Source: JAFKFH01 sp017307375 (GTDB lineage: Bacteria; Pseudomonadota; Alphaproteobacteria; Ferrovibrionales; Ferrovibrionaceae). From it: DNA of 64,000 nucleotides. The DNA lies in assembly GCA_965229335.1 (NCBI GenBank), contig OZ245874.1, positions 6,262,001 through 6,326,000 on the forward strand. The letters are read 5' to 3'. Numbering within the stretch: position 1 is the first letter of the stretch; each line of letters opens with the position of its first letter. A model generated the notes under the pieces. The model was not told where the DNA came from and did no database searches. It saw only the letters and a list, made by a program, of their open reading frames with translations. Shown here one piece after another: positions 1 through 8,769 of this stretch. The position numbers and the translations under genes are program-made.

Positions 1-1149
1 CGCCCAGGCGTCGACACCGTCGACCGCGTTGATCACCTGCTCGGTTTCCAGCGGATAGCCGAAGATCAGCATCTGACGGCCGAGCTGCTCGATCCGCGCG
101 GCCGAGCTTTCGAGCGACATCAGAAGCCCGACCTTGAGCTGGGCGGCCGCGCGCCGGACTTCCTCGTCCGATATCTTGGCGGTAGCATCGAGCATTTCGC
201 CGGCGATGACGGGCACGAGTTCGGCAACCTGGCCCGGATCGGTGCCGGCATAGACGGTGAACAGCCCGCCGTCGCGATAGGACGCTGCCGAGGCGAACAC
301 CGAATAGGCCAGCCCCCGCTTCTCGCGGACTTCCTGGAACAGCCGCGAGGACATGCCGCCGCCCAGCAGCGTGGCATAGACCTGGACGGCGTAATAATCG
401 GGATCTTCGTGCGGGACCGCGTCGAAGGCGATCGACACATGCGCCTGGTCGATGTCGCGTTCTTCGCGCCAGGCCCCGCCATGATAGCGCGCCACTTCCG
501 GCACCAGGCTGTAGCTGCGCGGAAGGGCGCCGAAGCGCTCGGCCGCCAGTGCCACCAGCGCGTCATGCTCGATGGCCCCCGCGCCGACCAGCACCATGCC
601 GGGCGCACGGTAATGGGCGCGCATGAAATCGTGCAGTTCTTCGCGGCGCATCGCCTTGACGCTGGCCTCGGTCCCGAGAACCGGCCGGCCGAGCGCCTGG
701 CCGGGATAGGCGGCCTCCTGCAGGAAATCGAAGATGATGTCGTCGGGCGTGTCGTTGGCCTGACCGATTTCCTGCAGCACCACATCCTGCTCGCGCTTCA
801 GTTCCTCGGGGTCGAGGGTCGAATGCTGCAGGATGTCGGCCAGGATATCGACGGCCAGCGGCAGGTCCTCGCCGAGGATGCGGGCATAATAGGCCGTCTG
901 CTCGCGGCTGGTATAGGCGTTCAGGTGGCCGCCCACCGCCTCGATCTCCTCGGCGATCGACAAGGCCGAGCGCCGCTCTGTCCCCTTGAAGGCCATGTGC
1001 TCGAGCAGATGGGCGGCGCCGTTGATCGAAGCCGGCTCGTCGCGCGTGCCGGCGCCGACCCAGACCCCGACCGACGCGGTACGAACATGCGGCATGGTCT
1101 CGCTGACGACCCGCATGCCGTTGTCGAGGGTGGTGATGGAAACGCCCAT
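1..1149 (-). CDS. M16 family zinc peptidase (processing-peptidase-like), 3' end cut by window
   Basis: This is a pitrilysin/mitochondrial-processing-peptidase-type metalloprotease, read from an ATG at 1149 to the window edge (383 residues visible; the family usually has about 420). The inverted zinc motif HLLEH is at residues 47-51, and the distal zinc-ligand Glu is at about 127 (VVLQEI), the family's 76-residue spacing. The phrases NGAAHLLEHMAFKGT and GGLFTVYAGTDP are typical of the bacterial M16B group found beside thrC in alphaproteobacteria. The thrC stop lies 16 bases upstream, so the two are very likely co-transcribed. The physiological substrate is unknown. The C-terminus is missing only because the window ends. 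Confidence 0.93.
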   Translation of the reverse strand, partial: MGVSITTLDNGMRVVSETMPHVRTASVGVWVGAGTRDEPASINGAAHLLEHMAFKGTERRSALSIAEEIEAVGGHLNAYTSREQTAYYARILGEDLPLAVDILADILQHSTLDPEELKREQDVVLQEIGQANDTPDDIIFDFLQEAAYPGQALGRPVLGTEASVKAMRREELHDFMRAHYRAPGMVLVGAGAIEHDALVALAAERFGALPRSYSLVPEVARYHGGAWREERDIDQAHVSIAFDAVPHEDPDYYAVQVYATLLGGGMSSRLFQEVREKRGLAYSVFASAASYRDGGLFTVYAGTDPGQVAELVPVIAGEMLDATAKISDEEVRRAAAQLKVGLLMSLESSAARIEQLGRQMLIFGYPLETEQVINAVDGVDAWA

Positions 1150-1165
1150 TCTCTAAACTCTCCGC

Positions 1166-2551
1166 TCAGCCGCCGACCCGGGCAGCAATATGCGCCCGAA
1201 CCGCGGCGAGATCGTTGGGCAACACCGTATAGCGCTCCTCGCGCGCAAGCAAATCCGCCATGCGCGGAGGCAGCGCCGGCTCCTCGCCGGTCGCCTGGGC
1301 CACCGCCGCCCCGAACTTTGCCGGATGAGCCGTCGCCAGCGTCACCATCGGTACATCCGGGTCGACCACGCGGCGCGACGCGGCGGCAACACCGACCGCG
1401 CCGTGCGGATCGATCAGGAAGCCGGCCTCGCGCCGGACGCGCGCCATGGTGGCGAGCGTCTCGGCCTCGTCGACCCGTGCCCCGTCGAAATCCGCGCGCG
1501 CCCGCGCAAGTTCCGCCGGGCTGACCGAAAAACCGCGCGCCTGGGCAAGCGAATCGAGTGCGGCGCGCACCCGGGCGCCGTCGCGCTGGAAAACGTCGTA
1601 CAGCAGCCGTTCGAAGTTCGAGGCGACCTGGATATCCATCGACGGCGACATCGTCGGCGCGACGTCGTCCATCCGGTATTCGCCACTGGCCAGGAAACGC
1701 GCCAGGATATCATTGCGGTTGGTGGCGACCACCAGCCGTTCGATCGGCACGCCCATCTGCTTGGCGGCATAGCCGGCGAAGACGTCGCCGAAATTGCCGG
1801 TCGGCACCGAGAAAGAGACCTTGCGCCCCGGCGCGCCCAAGGCGAGGGCCGCGGTGACGTAGTAGACGATCTGGGCCATCACCCGCGCCCAGTTGATCGA
1901 ATTGATCGCCGACAGCGAATACCGGTCGCGGAAACCGTGGTCGTTGAACAGCGCCTTCACCATCGCCTGGGCGTCGTCGAACGTCCCTTCGATGGCGATG
2001 TTGTGGACATTGGCGTCGAGCACCGTGGTCATCTGCCGGCGCTGCACCTCCGACACCCGGCCCAGCGGATGCAGGATGAAGATGTCGATGGCGGCCGAGC
2101 CGCGGCAGGCTTCGATCGCGGCCGAGCCGGTATCGCCCGAGGTGGCACCGACGATCAGCGTGCGGCTGCCGCGCCGGCCAAGCTCGTAGTCGAACAGCCG
2201 GCCGAGCAGTTGGAGGGCCACGTCCTTGAAGGCGAGCGTGGGCCCGTGGAAAAGTTCCATCACCCAGTCGGAGGGGCCGAGCTGGCGCAGCGGCGCCACT
2301 TCCTTATGGGCGAAGCTCGCATAGGCCTCGTCAACCAGCTTGCGGAAATCGGCCTCCGGGATCGAGCCGGCGACGAAGGGCAGCATCACGGCCGCCGCGA
2401 CCTCGGCGTAGGTCTTGCCTTTCAGCGCGGCGAGATCGAGCTGCGGCCAGGTTTCCGGCAGGTAAAGCCCGCCATCGCGGGCCAGGCCCGTCAGCAGGAC
2501 ATCGGCAAAGTCGAGGGTCGGGGCCTCGCCCCGGGTCGATACATAGCGCAC
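1166..2551 (-). CDS. thrC: Threonine synthase
   Basis: This PLP enzyme converts O-phospho-L-homoserine to L-threonine, the last step of threonine synthesis, in the cytoplasm. The 461-residue product begins MRYVSTRGEAPTLDF and carries the PLP-lysine motif GPTLAFKD (Lys about 109) and the phosphate-binding GATSGDTGSAA. A GTG at 2551 was chosen as start because it has GAAGG seven bases upstream and matches the family N-terminus; an in-frame ATG at 2605 would add 18 atypical residues. It sits between the EamA gene upstream and the M16 peptidase downstream, on the same strand. Confidence 0.96.
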   Translation of the reverse strand: MRYVSTRGEAPTLDFADVLLTGLARDGGLYLPETWPQLDLAALKGKTYAEVAAAVMLPFVAGSIPEADFRKLVDEAYASFAHKEVAPLRQLGPSDWVMELFHGPTLAFKDVALQLLGRLFDYELGRRGSRTLIVGATSGDTGSAAIEACRGSAAIDIFILHPLGRVSEVQRRQMTTVLDANVHNIAIEGTFDDAQAMVKALFNDHGFRDRYSLSAINSINWARVMAQIVYYVTAALALGAPGRKVSFSVPTGNFGDVFAGYAAKQMGVPIERLVVATNRNDILARFLASGEYRMDDVAPTMSPSMDIQVASNFERLLYDVFQRDGARVRAALDSLAQARGFSVSPAELARARADFDGARVDEAETLATMARVRREAGFLIDPHGAVGVAAASRRVVDPDVPMVTLATAHPAKFGAAVAQATGEEPALPPRMADLLAREERYTVLPNDLAAVRAHIAARVGG

Positions 2552-2662
2552 GGCAGACCTTCGGGTCTTGGAAAGAGGCCGGGACGTTACCCCCTTAGCC
2601 GCCACGCCTCAAGCCCAAGACGGACGGGTGCGGCGGCGCTCCGCCGTCCCGGGGCGCTCCGG

Positions 2663-3520
2663 TCAGCCTGCGCGCAAGAGGATCACCCCGCCGGCGATGA
2701 TGACGACGGCGGTCCAGCGCGGCAGGCCGACATGCTCGCCCAGCACGAAGGCACCGATCAGGGTGCCGAAGACGATCGAGCTTTCGCGCAGCGCGGCGAC
2801 GAGCGCCAGCGGCGCCTGGGTCGCCGCCCAGATCGCGAGGCCGTAGGAACCGAGCGACCCGGCGCCGCCGAGCAGCGCGATGCGCCCGCGGGTCCGCCCG
2901 TAGGCCAGGATCGGGCCGAGGCGGCGCCGGCTCATCGTCAACGCCAGCACGCCGACCGCGTCGAGCAGGAACAGCCACAGGACATAGGCAACAGCATGGC
3001 CCGAGGCGCGGGCCCCCAGTCCGTCGGCGATCGAATAGCCGGCGATGACCAGGGCATTGGTCAGGGCATAGACGCTGGCGCGGCCGAAGCGCCCGGTGCG
3101 GCGCCGCTCCGACATGACCAGCGTCAGCGCGCCGCCCGACACCAGCAGCACCGCGATCCAGCCGATGGTGCCGATCTTCTCGCCGAGCACGAGCCAGCCG
3201 ATCAAGGCGACGAGCGGCGGGGCCGAGCCGCGCATCAGCGGATAGCCGACGCTGAGATCGCCGGTCTGGTAGGTCTTGACCACCAGCGCCGCGTAGACGA
3301 CGTGCAGCGCCAGCGAGGCGGCAAGGAACGGCCAGCTGGCCAGGGGCGGCAGCGGCAGGAAGGGCAAGGCGACGGCGGCGAGCAGCCCCGAGCCGAGCGA
3401 CACCATCAGCATGTCCAGCAGCTTGTCGGTGCCGGACTTGACCAGGGCATTCCAGCCGGCGTGCAGCGCGGCCCCGAACAGGACGGCCAGGAAGACCGAC
3501 CAGGGCAGCGTTTCAGTCAC
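2663..3520 (-). CDS. EamA/DMT-family transporter
   Basis: This 285-residue protein has about ten hydrophobic helices and the two-fold EamA repeat. The glycine-rich ends LVLGEKIGTIGWIAVLLVSG and VLGEHVGLPRWTAVVIIAGG mark the last helices of each half. Family members export or import small metabolites; the substrate cannot be told from sequence. The start is GTG at 3520, inside the end of the M32 peptidase gene (8-base overlap), so translation is probably coupled. Confidence 0.9.
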   Translation of the reverse strand: MTETLPWSVFLAVLFGAALHAGWNALVKSGTDKLLDMLMVSLGSGLLAAVALPFLPLPPLASWPFLAASLALHVVYAALVVKTYQTGDLSVGYPLMRGSAPPLVALIGWLVLGEKIGTIGWIAVLLVSGGALTLVMSERRRTGRFGRASVYALTNALVIAGYSIADGLGARASGHAVAYVLWLFLLDAVGVLALTMSRRRLGPILAYGRTRGRIALLGGAGSLGSYGLAIWAATQAPLALVAALRESSIVFGTLIGAFVLGEHVGLPRWTAVVIIAGGVILLRAG

Positions 3521-5000
3521 CGACGTAGCGCGCCTCCAGGTGGCGGCGGAAGGCGTCGGCCGACAGCGGCGCCCCGGTCGCCCGGGTCAGGATCTCGTCG
3601 GTCGTGCCGAACGAGGCCTGGGCATGGACATGGGTGCCGAGCCAGGCGAACAGCGGCCCGAAGTCGCCCTGCCCGATCAGGACATCGAGGTCGGGAATCG
3701 CATCGCGCACGGCCTGGAACAGCTGCGCAGCGGCCATCGCCCCCAGCGTGTAGGTCGGGAAATAGCCGAAGGCGCCGCCCGGCCAGTGAATGTCCTGCAG
3801 GCAGCCGTCGCGATCATCGGGCACCTCGACGCCCAGCAGCGTCATCATCCCGTCGGCCCAGGCGCCGGGCAGGTCGTCGATCACCAGGTCGCCCGACAGC
3901 AGCGCCTGTTCCAGCCGGTAGCGCAGCATGACATGGGCGGGATAGCAGACCTCGTCGGCCTCGACCCGGATCAGCCCGGGCGAGACCCGGGTCAGCCAGT
4001 GCCGCAGGTTGTCGGCGGTGAACGGCCCCCCCTCGACGCCGAAGGCCTCGCGGATCAGCGGGGCGACGAAACCGATGAAGGCCGGCCCGCGGGCAAGCTG
4101 CATCTCGACCAGCAGGCTCTGGCTTTCATGCAGCGCCATGCCGCGCGCCTCGCCGACCGGCTGGTAGCGCCAGGATGCGGGCAGGCCGCGCTCGTAGAGC
4201 GCATGGCCGGTTTCGTGCAGCGTCGCCATCATCGCCTGGGCGAATTCGTCCTCGCGATAGCGGGTGGTCAGCCGGACATCGTCGGGAATGCCGCCGGTGA
4301 ACGGATGATGGCTGACGTCGAGACGGCCGTGGTTGAAGTCGAAGCCGAGGGCCTGCATCAGCCGCACGGAAAGCTGGCGCTGCGCCTCGATCGGAAACTG
4401 GCCGGAGGGGGTCAGCGGCTGCGGCCGCTCGTCCTGGACGGCGAGCGCGCGATCGAGCAGATCGGGCAGGAATTCGGCCAGCTCGCCGAACAGCACGTCC
4501 AGGCGATCGGCCGTCATGCCGGGCTCGTACTGGTCGAGCAACGCATCGTAGCCGTCGATCCCGAACGCCGCCGCCTTGGCCGCCATCGCCTCGCGGCTCA
4601 ACTGCAGCACGCTGGCGAAAGGCGCCTTGAAACCGGCGAAGTCGTCTTCCTTGCGCGCCGTGCGCCAGACCATCTCGCAGCGGGCGGTGGCGCGGCTCAA
4701 CGCCCCCACCAGATCGGCCGGCAGCGCGGTGGCGTGGCGCCACCGCCGGCGCATTTCGCGCCGATTCGCCGCCTGCCAGGGATCGAGCGGATCGCTCCCC
4801 GCCGCATCGAGCAGATCGGCCACGGCCGGCGCGGTCAGCATGTCATGCTGGATCTGGCGCAAGGTCGCCACCTGCTCGGCGCGGGCCTCGGAACCGCCGT
4901 CAGGCATCATCACCGCCTCGTCCCAGCCGAGCATCGACAGCGCGCCGTCGATCGCGCCGATCCGGTGGAAACGGGCCTGCAGATCGTCATAGGCAGTCAT
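3513..5000 (-). CDS. M32 family metallocarboxypeptidase (Taq type)
   Basis: This 495-residue zinc carboxypeptidase removes C-terminal residues from peptides in the cytoplasm. The HExxH motif reads HETGH at residues 262-266. The family signatures HPF (about 232), MALHESQSLL and PTYTLGAM near the C-terminus are all present, and the length matches carboxypeptidase Taq (about 500). The ATG at 5000 follows the SURF1 stop by four bases, placing it in the oxidase run. Its link to oxidase biogenesis is positional only. Confidence 0.93.
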   Translation of the reverse strand: MTAYDDLQARFHRIGAIDGALSMLGWDEAVMMPDGGSEARAEQVATLRQIQHDMLTAPAVADLLDAAGSDPLDPWQAANRREMRRRWRHATALPADLVGALSRATARCEMVWRTARKEDDFAGFKAPFASVLQLSREAMAAKAAAFGIDGYDALLDQYEPGMTADRLDVLFGELAEFLPDLLDRALAVQDERPQPLTPSGQFPIEAQRQLSVRLMQALGFDFNHGRLDVSHHPFTGGIPDDVRLTTRYREDEFAQAMMATLHETGHALYERGLPASWRYQPVGEARGMALHESQSLLVEMQLARGPAFIGFVAPLIREAFGVEGGPFTADNLRHWLTRVSPGLIRVEADEVCYPAHVMLRYRLEQALLSGDLVIDDLPGAWADGMMTLLGVEVPDDRDGCLQDIHWPGGAFGYFPTYTLGAMAAAQLFQAVRDAIPDLDVLIGQGDFGPLFAWLGTHVHAQASFGTTDEILTRATGAPLSADAFRRHLEARYVGD

Positions 5001-5004
5001 CGCG

Positions 5005-5760
5005 TCAGCCCTTCTGCTTCGTCTTCGGCGCCTTGCCTTCCCGCTCCTCGCGGGCGAGGTTGCGATGCCAGAACACGTAGACCACTGCCAGGGTGATCAC
5101 GAACGAATACCAGGTGATCGCGTATTGCAGGTGGTTGTTGGGAATTTCCAGCTGGGTCTGGCCGCCGACCGGCAGGCCGCCGGGATTGGGGGTCGCGTCG
5201 GCCTCGAGGAAGAACGGCGGGGCCTCGACCCCGAGATAACGGTTCAGCTCCGCCAGATTCGGGTGGAACCACAGGTTGCGCGCCGGCTCGTTGGCCGGCA
5301 CCAGCCAGGGTTTGGGCCAGGGCGGCATGACGAGGCCGGTGACGGTCACCTTGCCCGCCACCTGGCCGGCCGCGCGCTTGCCGGCGTCGCGCTGCGCCTC
5401 GGGCACCCAGCCGCGGTTGACCAGGATGATCTGGTCGTTGTCGGCACGGCGGAACGGCAGGATGATCTGGTAGCCCTGGCGGTTGTGCAGCGAGTAGGCG
5501 ATCAGATGCGCCTCGCGGCCGTAGAGGAATTCGCCGGTCACCGAGGCCGGACGGTAGCGCCACTCCTCGGGATCGAAAGGCCAGGCCGGCAGCGGCGCCG
5601 GTGGCTGGTGGACCCGCGCCTCGATCGTCGCGATGACGTCGCGCTTCCACATCAGCCGGTTGACCTGCCAGCTGCCCAGGCAGAACAGGATGATCAGCGA
5701 AGGAATGGTGAACAGGGTCGGCCACAACCGCGGCCGGGTCCCGAGCAAGCGTTGGATCAC
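5005..5760 (-). CDS. SURF1 family cytochrome oxidase assembly protein
   Basis: SURF1 helps deliver heme a to subunit I of aa3-type cytochrome c oxidase. The 251-residue protein has the expected hairpin: an N-terminal membrane helix (FTIPSLIILFCLGSWQ), a periplasmic domain with the hallmark VNRGWVP, and a C-terminal helix (WYSFVITLAVVYVFWHRN). The start is a GTG at 5760 that overlaps the TGA of the DUF983 gene (GTGA), a classic coupled joint. A longer frame reading back to 6090 is a shadow of DUF983. Confidence 0.94.
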   Translation of the reverse strand: MIQRLLGTRPRLWPTLFTIPSLIILFCLGSWQVNRLMWKRDVIATIEARVHQPPAPLPAWPFDPEEWRYRPASVTGEFLYGREAHLIAYSLHNRQGYQIILPFRRADNDQIILVNRGWVPEAQRDAGKRAAGQVAGKVTVTGLVMPPWPKPWLVPANEPARNLWFHPNLAELNRYLGVEAPPFFLEADATPNPGGLPVGGQTQLEIPNNHLQYAITWYSFVITLAVVYVFWHRNLAREEREGKAPKTKQKG

Positions 5761-6155
5761 GGGTTTTTCGCCTCGTCGTCGTCGGCGAGCTCGATGTCCT
5801 GGGTCGCCTTGTGCTTGAACTGCAGGGCGATCAGCGTCGCCTTGAACGGCCGGATCAGACCGAGGGTCAGGATGACCGTGAGCGGCAGCCACAGCGCGGC
5901 ATGCACCCAGTAGGGCGGCTCGAAGCGGACTTCGGTCCACAGCGCCAGGGACACCACGATGAACCCGACGACGAAGATCACGAAGACGGCCGGGCCATCG
6001 CCCGAATCGGCCCGGGCGAGGTCGAAACCGCAGACCCCGCACCGATCCCGCACGTCGAGGAAGCCTCGGAACAAGGGCCCCTCGCCGCAATTGGGACAGC
6101 GGCAGAGGAGCCCTGAGCGCAGCGCCGAAACCGGCGCAGTCGGTTGGTCGGTCAA
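5757..6155 (-). CDS. DUF983 family membrane protein
   Basis: This 132-residue protein has two CxxC pairs near the N-terminus (LLCRCPNCG and DRCGVCGF), a rubredoxin-like zinc or iron knuckle, then two membrane helices (VFVIFVVGFIVVSLALW and WLPLTVILTLGLI). DUF983 genes commonly lie between coxC and surf1 in alphaproteobacteria. The function is unknown; metal handling or redox sensing during oxidase assembly is a guess from the cysteines and context. The likely start is TTG at 6155, seven bases after the coxC stop, because the upstream ATG in the gap runs straight into a stop. Confidence 0.87.
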   Translation of the reverse strand: MTDQPTAPVSALRSGLLCRCPNCGEGPLFRGFLDVRDRCGVCGFDLARADSGDGPAVFVIFVVGFIVVSLALWTEVRFEPPYWVHAALWLPLTVILTLGLIRPFKATLIALQFKHKATQDIELADDDEAKNP

Positions 6156-6162
6156 GTCATCA

Positions 6163-6978
6163 TCAACCGTGGTGCGCGGTACCGCCGGCGCCCCACCAGT
6201 AGATGGCGACGAACAGGAACAGCCACACGACGTCGACGAAATGCCAGTACCAGGCCGCCGCCTCGAAGCCGAAGTGATGGGTCGGGGTGAAATGACCCTT
6301 GAGGCCGCGCAGCAGGCAGACCAGCAGGAAGATCGTGCCGATGATCACATGGGCGCCATGGAAGCCGGTCGCCATGTAGAAGGTCGAGGCGTAGATGCCG
6401 TCCTTAAAGCCGAAGGCGGCGTGGTGATACTCATAGGCCTGCACGCAGGTGAAGAACGCGCCGAGGATCACGGTCACGGTCAGGCCCTGGATGAAGCCCT
6501 TGCGGTTGCCTTCGACCAGCGCGTGATGCGCCCAGGTGACCGTGGTGCCGGACAGCAGCAGGATCAGCGTGTTCATGAACGGCAGGTGCCAGGGATCGAA
6601 CACCGCGATCCCCTTCGGCGGCCAGGTGCCGCCGATCTCGGGCGTCGGGAAGAACGCGGCGTTGAAATAGGCCCAGAACCAGGCGACGAAGAACATCACT
6701 TCCGAGGCGATGAACAACACCATGCCGTAGCGGTGGTGGAGCTGCACGACCGGGGTGTGATGGCCCTCATGCTCGGCCTCGCGGACGACATCCCGCCACC
6801 AGGCGAACATGACATAGCCCAGGAGCAGCAGGCCCGGCACCATCCAGGCATAACCGTAGCCCTGCATGCCGGCGATGAAGCCGAGGGCCAGGAGCAGCGC
6901 CGAGACCGAGCCGACGAGCGGCCACGGGCTCGGGTCGACCAGATGATAGTCGTGACCTTGAGTAGTTTGGCTAGCCAT
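6163..6978 (-). CDS. coxC: Cytochrome c oxidase subunit III
   Basis: This 271-residue, seven-helix subunit belongs to the aa3 oxidase, which passes electrons from cytochrome c to oxygen in the inner membrane. Recognisable segments are HHYGMVLFIASEVMFFVAWF, YHHAAFGFKDGIY and GFHGAHVIIGTIFL, the last carrying the conserved HGxHVxxG motif. It is also called ctaE. It follows ctaG by 66 bases on the same strand. Confidence 0.97.
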   Translation of the reverse strand: MASQTTQGHDYHLVDPSPWPLVGSVSALLLALGFIAGMQGYGYAWMVPGLLLLGYVMFAWWRDVVREAEHEGHHTPVVQLHHRYGMVLFIASEVMFFVAWFWAYFNAAFFPTPEIGGTWPPKGIAVFDPWHLPFMNTLILLLSGTTVTWAHHALVEGNRKGFIQGLTVTVILGAFFTCVQAYEYHHAAFGFKDGIYASTFYMATGFHGAHVIIGTIFLLVCLLRGLKGHFTPTHHFGFEAAAWYWHFVDVVWLFLFVAIYWWGAGGTAHHG

Positions 6979-7044
6979 GGGCCCCCTTCACTCCTTTGAC
7001 ATTGCCCCCGGCCGATCCCCTCGGGTCGACCGGAAGCTTCCTCC

Positions 7045-7644
7045 TCAGTTTGTTCCCGTACCCTGGCCCTGCTTCAGCGCCGCCTGCTTTTCCGGCAGTT
7101 CGAAGAAGGTATAGGACAGGGTGATCGTATTGACGTCGCGTGTCGACCGCTCGGTGGCGATCGACGGATCGACGAAGAACGAAACCGGCATCTCGACGGT
7201 CTCGCCGGGTTCCAGCCGCTGTTCGGTGAAACAGAAGCAGGCGACCTTGTTGAAATAGATGCCCGCCTTGTCGGGCGAGACATTGTAGCTGGCCTGGCCG
7301 ACGATGGGCCGGTTCGAGGTGTTGGTGGCGCGGTAGAACGCCAGGCGCTCTTCCCCGACGGTGACGCGGATCTCGCGCTCGACCGGCTCGAACTTCCACG
7401 GCAGGCCGCGGGCGGTATCGGCATTGAACCGGACGGTGATGACCTTCTCACCCGGCTTGTCGGGCGCACGCTCGGCCCGCTGGGTCGTGCCGCCATAGCC
7501 GGTGGCGCGGCAGAACATGTCGTAGAGCGGCACGGCCGCAAACGACAGCCCGATCATGCCGATCACCAGGCCCGAGCACATCAGCGCAATGCGCATCCGG
7601 GCACGGGCTTCGGGGTCGCGGCGGGGATCGTGCTCGTCCGCCAT
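7045..7644 (-). CDS. ctaG: Cytochrome c oxidase assembly protein CtaG (Cox11)
   Basis: Cox11/CtaG inserts copper into the CuB site of oxidase subunit I. The 199-residue protein has one N-terminal membrane anchor (MCSGLVIGMIGLSFAAVPLY) followed by a periplasmic immunoglobulin-like domain. The copper motif is visible as ACFCFTEQRL (Cys-Phe-Cys). The ATG at 7644 overlaps the TGA of the 41-residue upstream gene; a GTG one codon earlier is possible. Confidence 0.96.
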   Translation of the reverse strand: MADEHDPRRDPEARARMRIALMCSGLVIGMIGLSFAAVPLYDMFCRATGYGGTTQRAERAPDKPGEKVITVRFNADTARGLPWKFEPVEREIRVTVGEERLAFYRATNTSNRPIVGQASYNVSPDKAGIYFNKVACFCFTEQRLEPGETVEMPVSFFVDPSIATERSTRDVNTITLSYTFFELPEKQAALKQGQGTGTN

Positions 7645-7769
7645 CACGACCCCGACTTCAGCTTGACGATGGTGACGACGAAGAACAGCACGACCAGCGC
7701 CCCGAGCGTCAGGGCCAGGGCGACATTGCGCTGGGCGCGGCGGCGATACTCCTCCGACCCCGGCTTCAT
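7644..7769 (-). CDS. Small CoxF-like oxidase-cluster membrane protein
   Basis: This 41-residue gene is easily missed. The product begins MKPGSEEYRRRAQRNVALAL and continues as one membrane helix (LTLGALVVLFFVVTIVKL). Equally small single-helix proteins sit between ctaB and ctaG in many alphaproteobacterial oxidase operons and are called CoxF; the exact role is not established. Both ends overlap their neighbours by the minimum: ATGA with ctaB upstream and TGATG with ctaG downstream. That layout is strong evidence of translation. Confidence 0.85.
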   Translation of the reverse strand: MKPGSEEYRRRAQRNVALALTLGALVVLFFVVTIVKLKSGS

Positions 7770-8743
7770 GCGACGAGGCCCAGCCAGCGCTCGGCCGCCA
7801 TCAGCGCGAACACGAGGAACAGATAGAGGATCGAATAGGCGAACAGCTGCTTGGCCGGCTTGTCGGTACCGCGGGTGGCCCCGGTATCGTCCTGGTCGCG
7901 CCAGACCCGCCAGGCCAGGCCGAGGAAGCCGGCGCCCAGCAGGATCGTCCCGACGCCGTAGAGCAGGCCGGCATAGCCGAGCCCCCAGGGGGCCACGACG
8001 AGCGGCACCAGCAGCACGGAATAGATCAGGATCTGCCGGCGCGTCTCGCGCGGGCCGGCGACGACCGGCAGCATCGGCACGCCGACGCGGGCATAGTCGC
8101 CGCAGCGGAACAGGGCCAGCGCCCAGAAATGCGGGGGCGTCCACATGAAGATGATGGCGAACATCAGGATCGAATAGAGGCTGACGTCGCCGGTGACGGC
8201 CGCCCAGCCGATCATCGGCGGGAAGGCGCCGGCGGCGCCCCCGATGACGATGTTCTGCGGCGTCCGCCGCTTCAGCCACATCGTGTAGACGAAGACGTAG
8301 AAGCCGATGGTCAGCGCCAGCAGCCCGGCCGCCGCGACATTGACGACGAGGCCCATCATCGCGACCGAGGCGACGGCAAGCCCGACGCCGAAACCGAGCG
8401 CCTCGCCCGGCAGGATGCGCCCCTGCGGGATCGGCCGGCCCTGCGTCCGCGCCATCTCGGCATCGATGTCGGCGTCGTACCACATGTTGATCGCACCCGA
8501 CGCCCCGGCCCCGATCGCGATGCAGAGCAGCGCGACGAAGGCCAGCACGGGATGCAGATTGCCCGGGGCGACGGCCATGCCGACCACGCCGGTGAAGACG
8601 ACGAGCGACATCACCCGCGGCTTCAGCAGCGCGACGTAGTCGGACACGGTCGGGTCGATCCGCCGGACGACGGCGGCGGTGTCGTCCACCGCCGCCGCGT
8701 CGAGGTTGGCTACCCGCTCGTCATAGGCGACGAGATCGCTCAC
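7766..8743 (-). CDS. ctaB: Protoheme IX farnesyltransferase (heme O synthase)
   Basis: This UbiA-type prenyltransferase adds a farnesyl chain to heme B to make heme O, the precursor of heme A. The 325-residue protein has several membrane helices and the Asp-rich substrate motif NMWYDADIDAEMARTQGRPI, plus YTMWLKRRTPQNIVIGG. The start is GTG at 8743 with AGGAG nine bases upstream. It lies between coxA and the small CoxF-like gene. The heme A synthase gene (ctaA) is not in this window. Confidence 0.96.
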   Translation of the reverse strand: MSDLVAYDERVANLDAAAVDDTAAVVRRIDPTVSDYVALLKPRVMSLVVFTGVVGMAVAPGNLHPVLAFVALLCIAIGAGASGAINMWYDADIDAEMARTQGRPIPQGRILPGEALGFGVGLAVASVAMMGLVVNVAAAGLLALTIGFYVFVYTMWLKRRTPQNIVIGGAAGAFPPMIGWAAVTGDVSLYSILMFAIIFMWTPPHFWALALFRCGDYARVGVPMLPVVAGPRETRRQILIYSVLLVPLVVAPWGLGYAGLLYGVGTILLGAGFLGLAWRVWRDQDDTGATRGTDKPAKQLFAYSILYLFLVFALMAAERWLGLVA

Positions 8744-8769
8744 CTCGGGTTACTCCTCAAGCAACAGTC

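Noticed and set aside
1190..3931. A 913-codon plus-strand open frame over thrC and EamA
   Set aside because: It is a high-GC shadow rich in Arg, Gly and His with no family resemblance; the minus-strand genes are certain.
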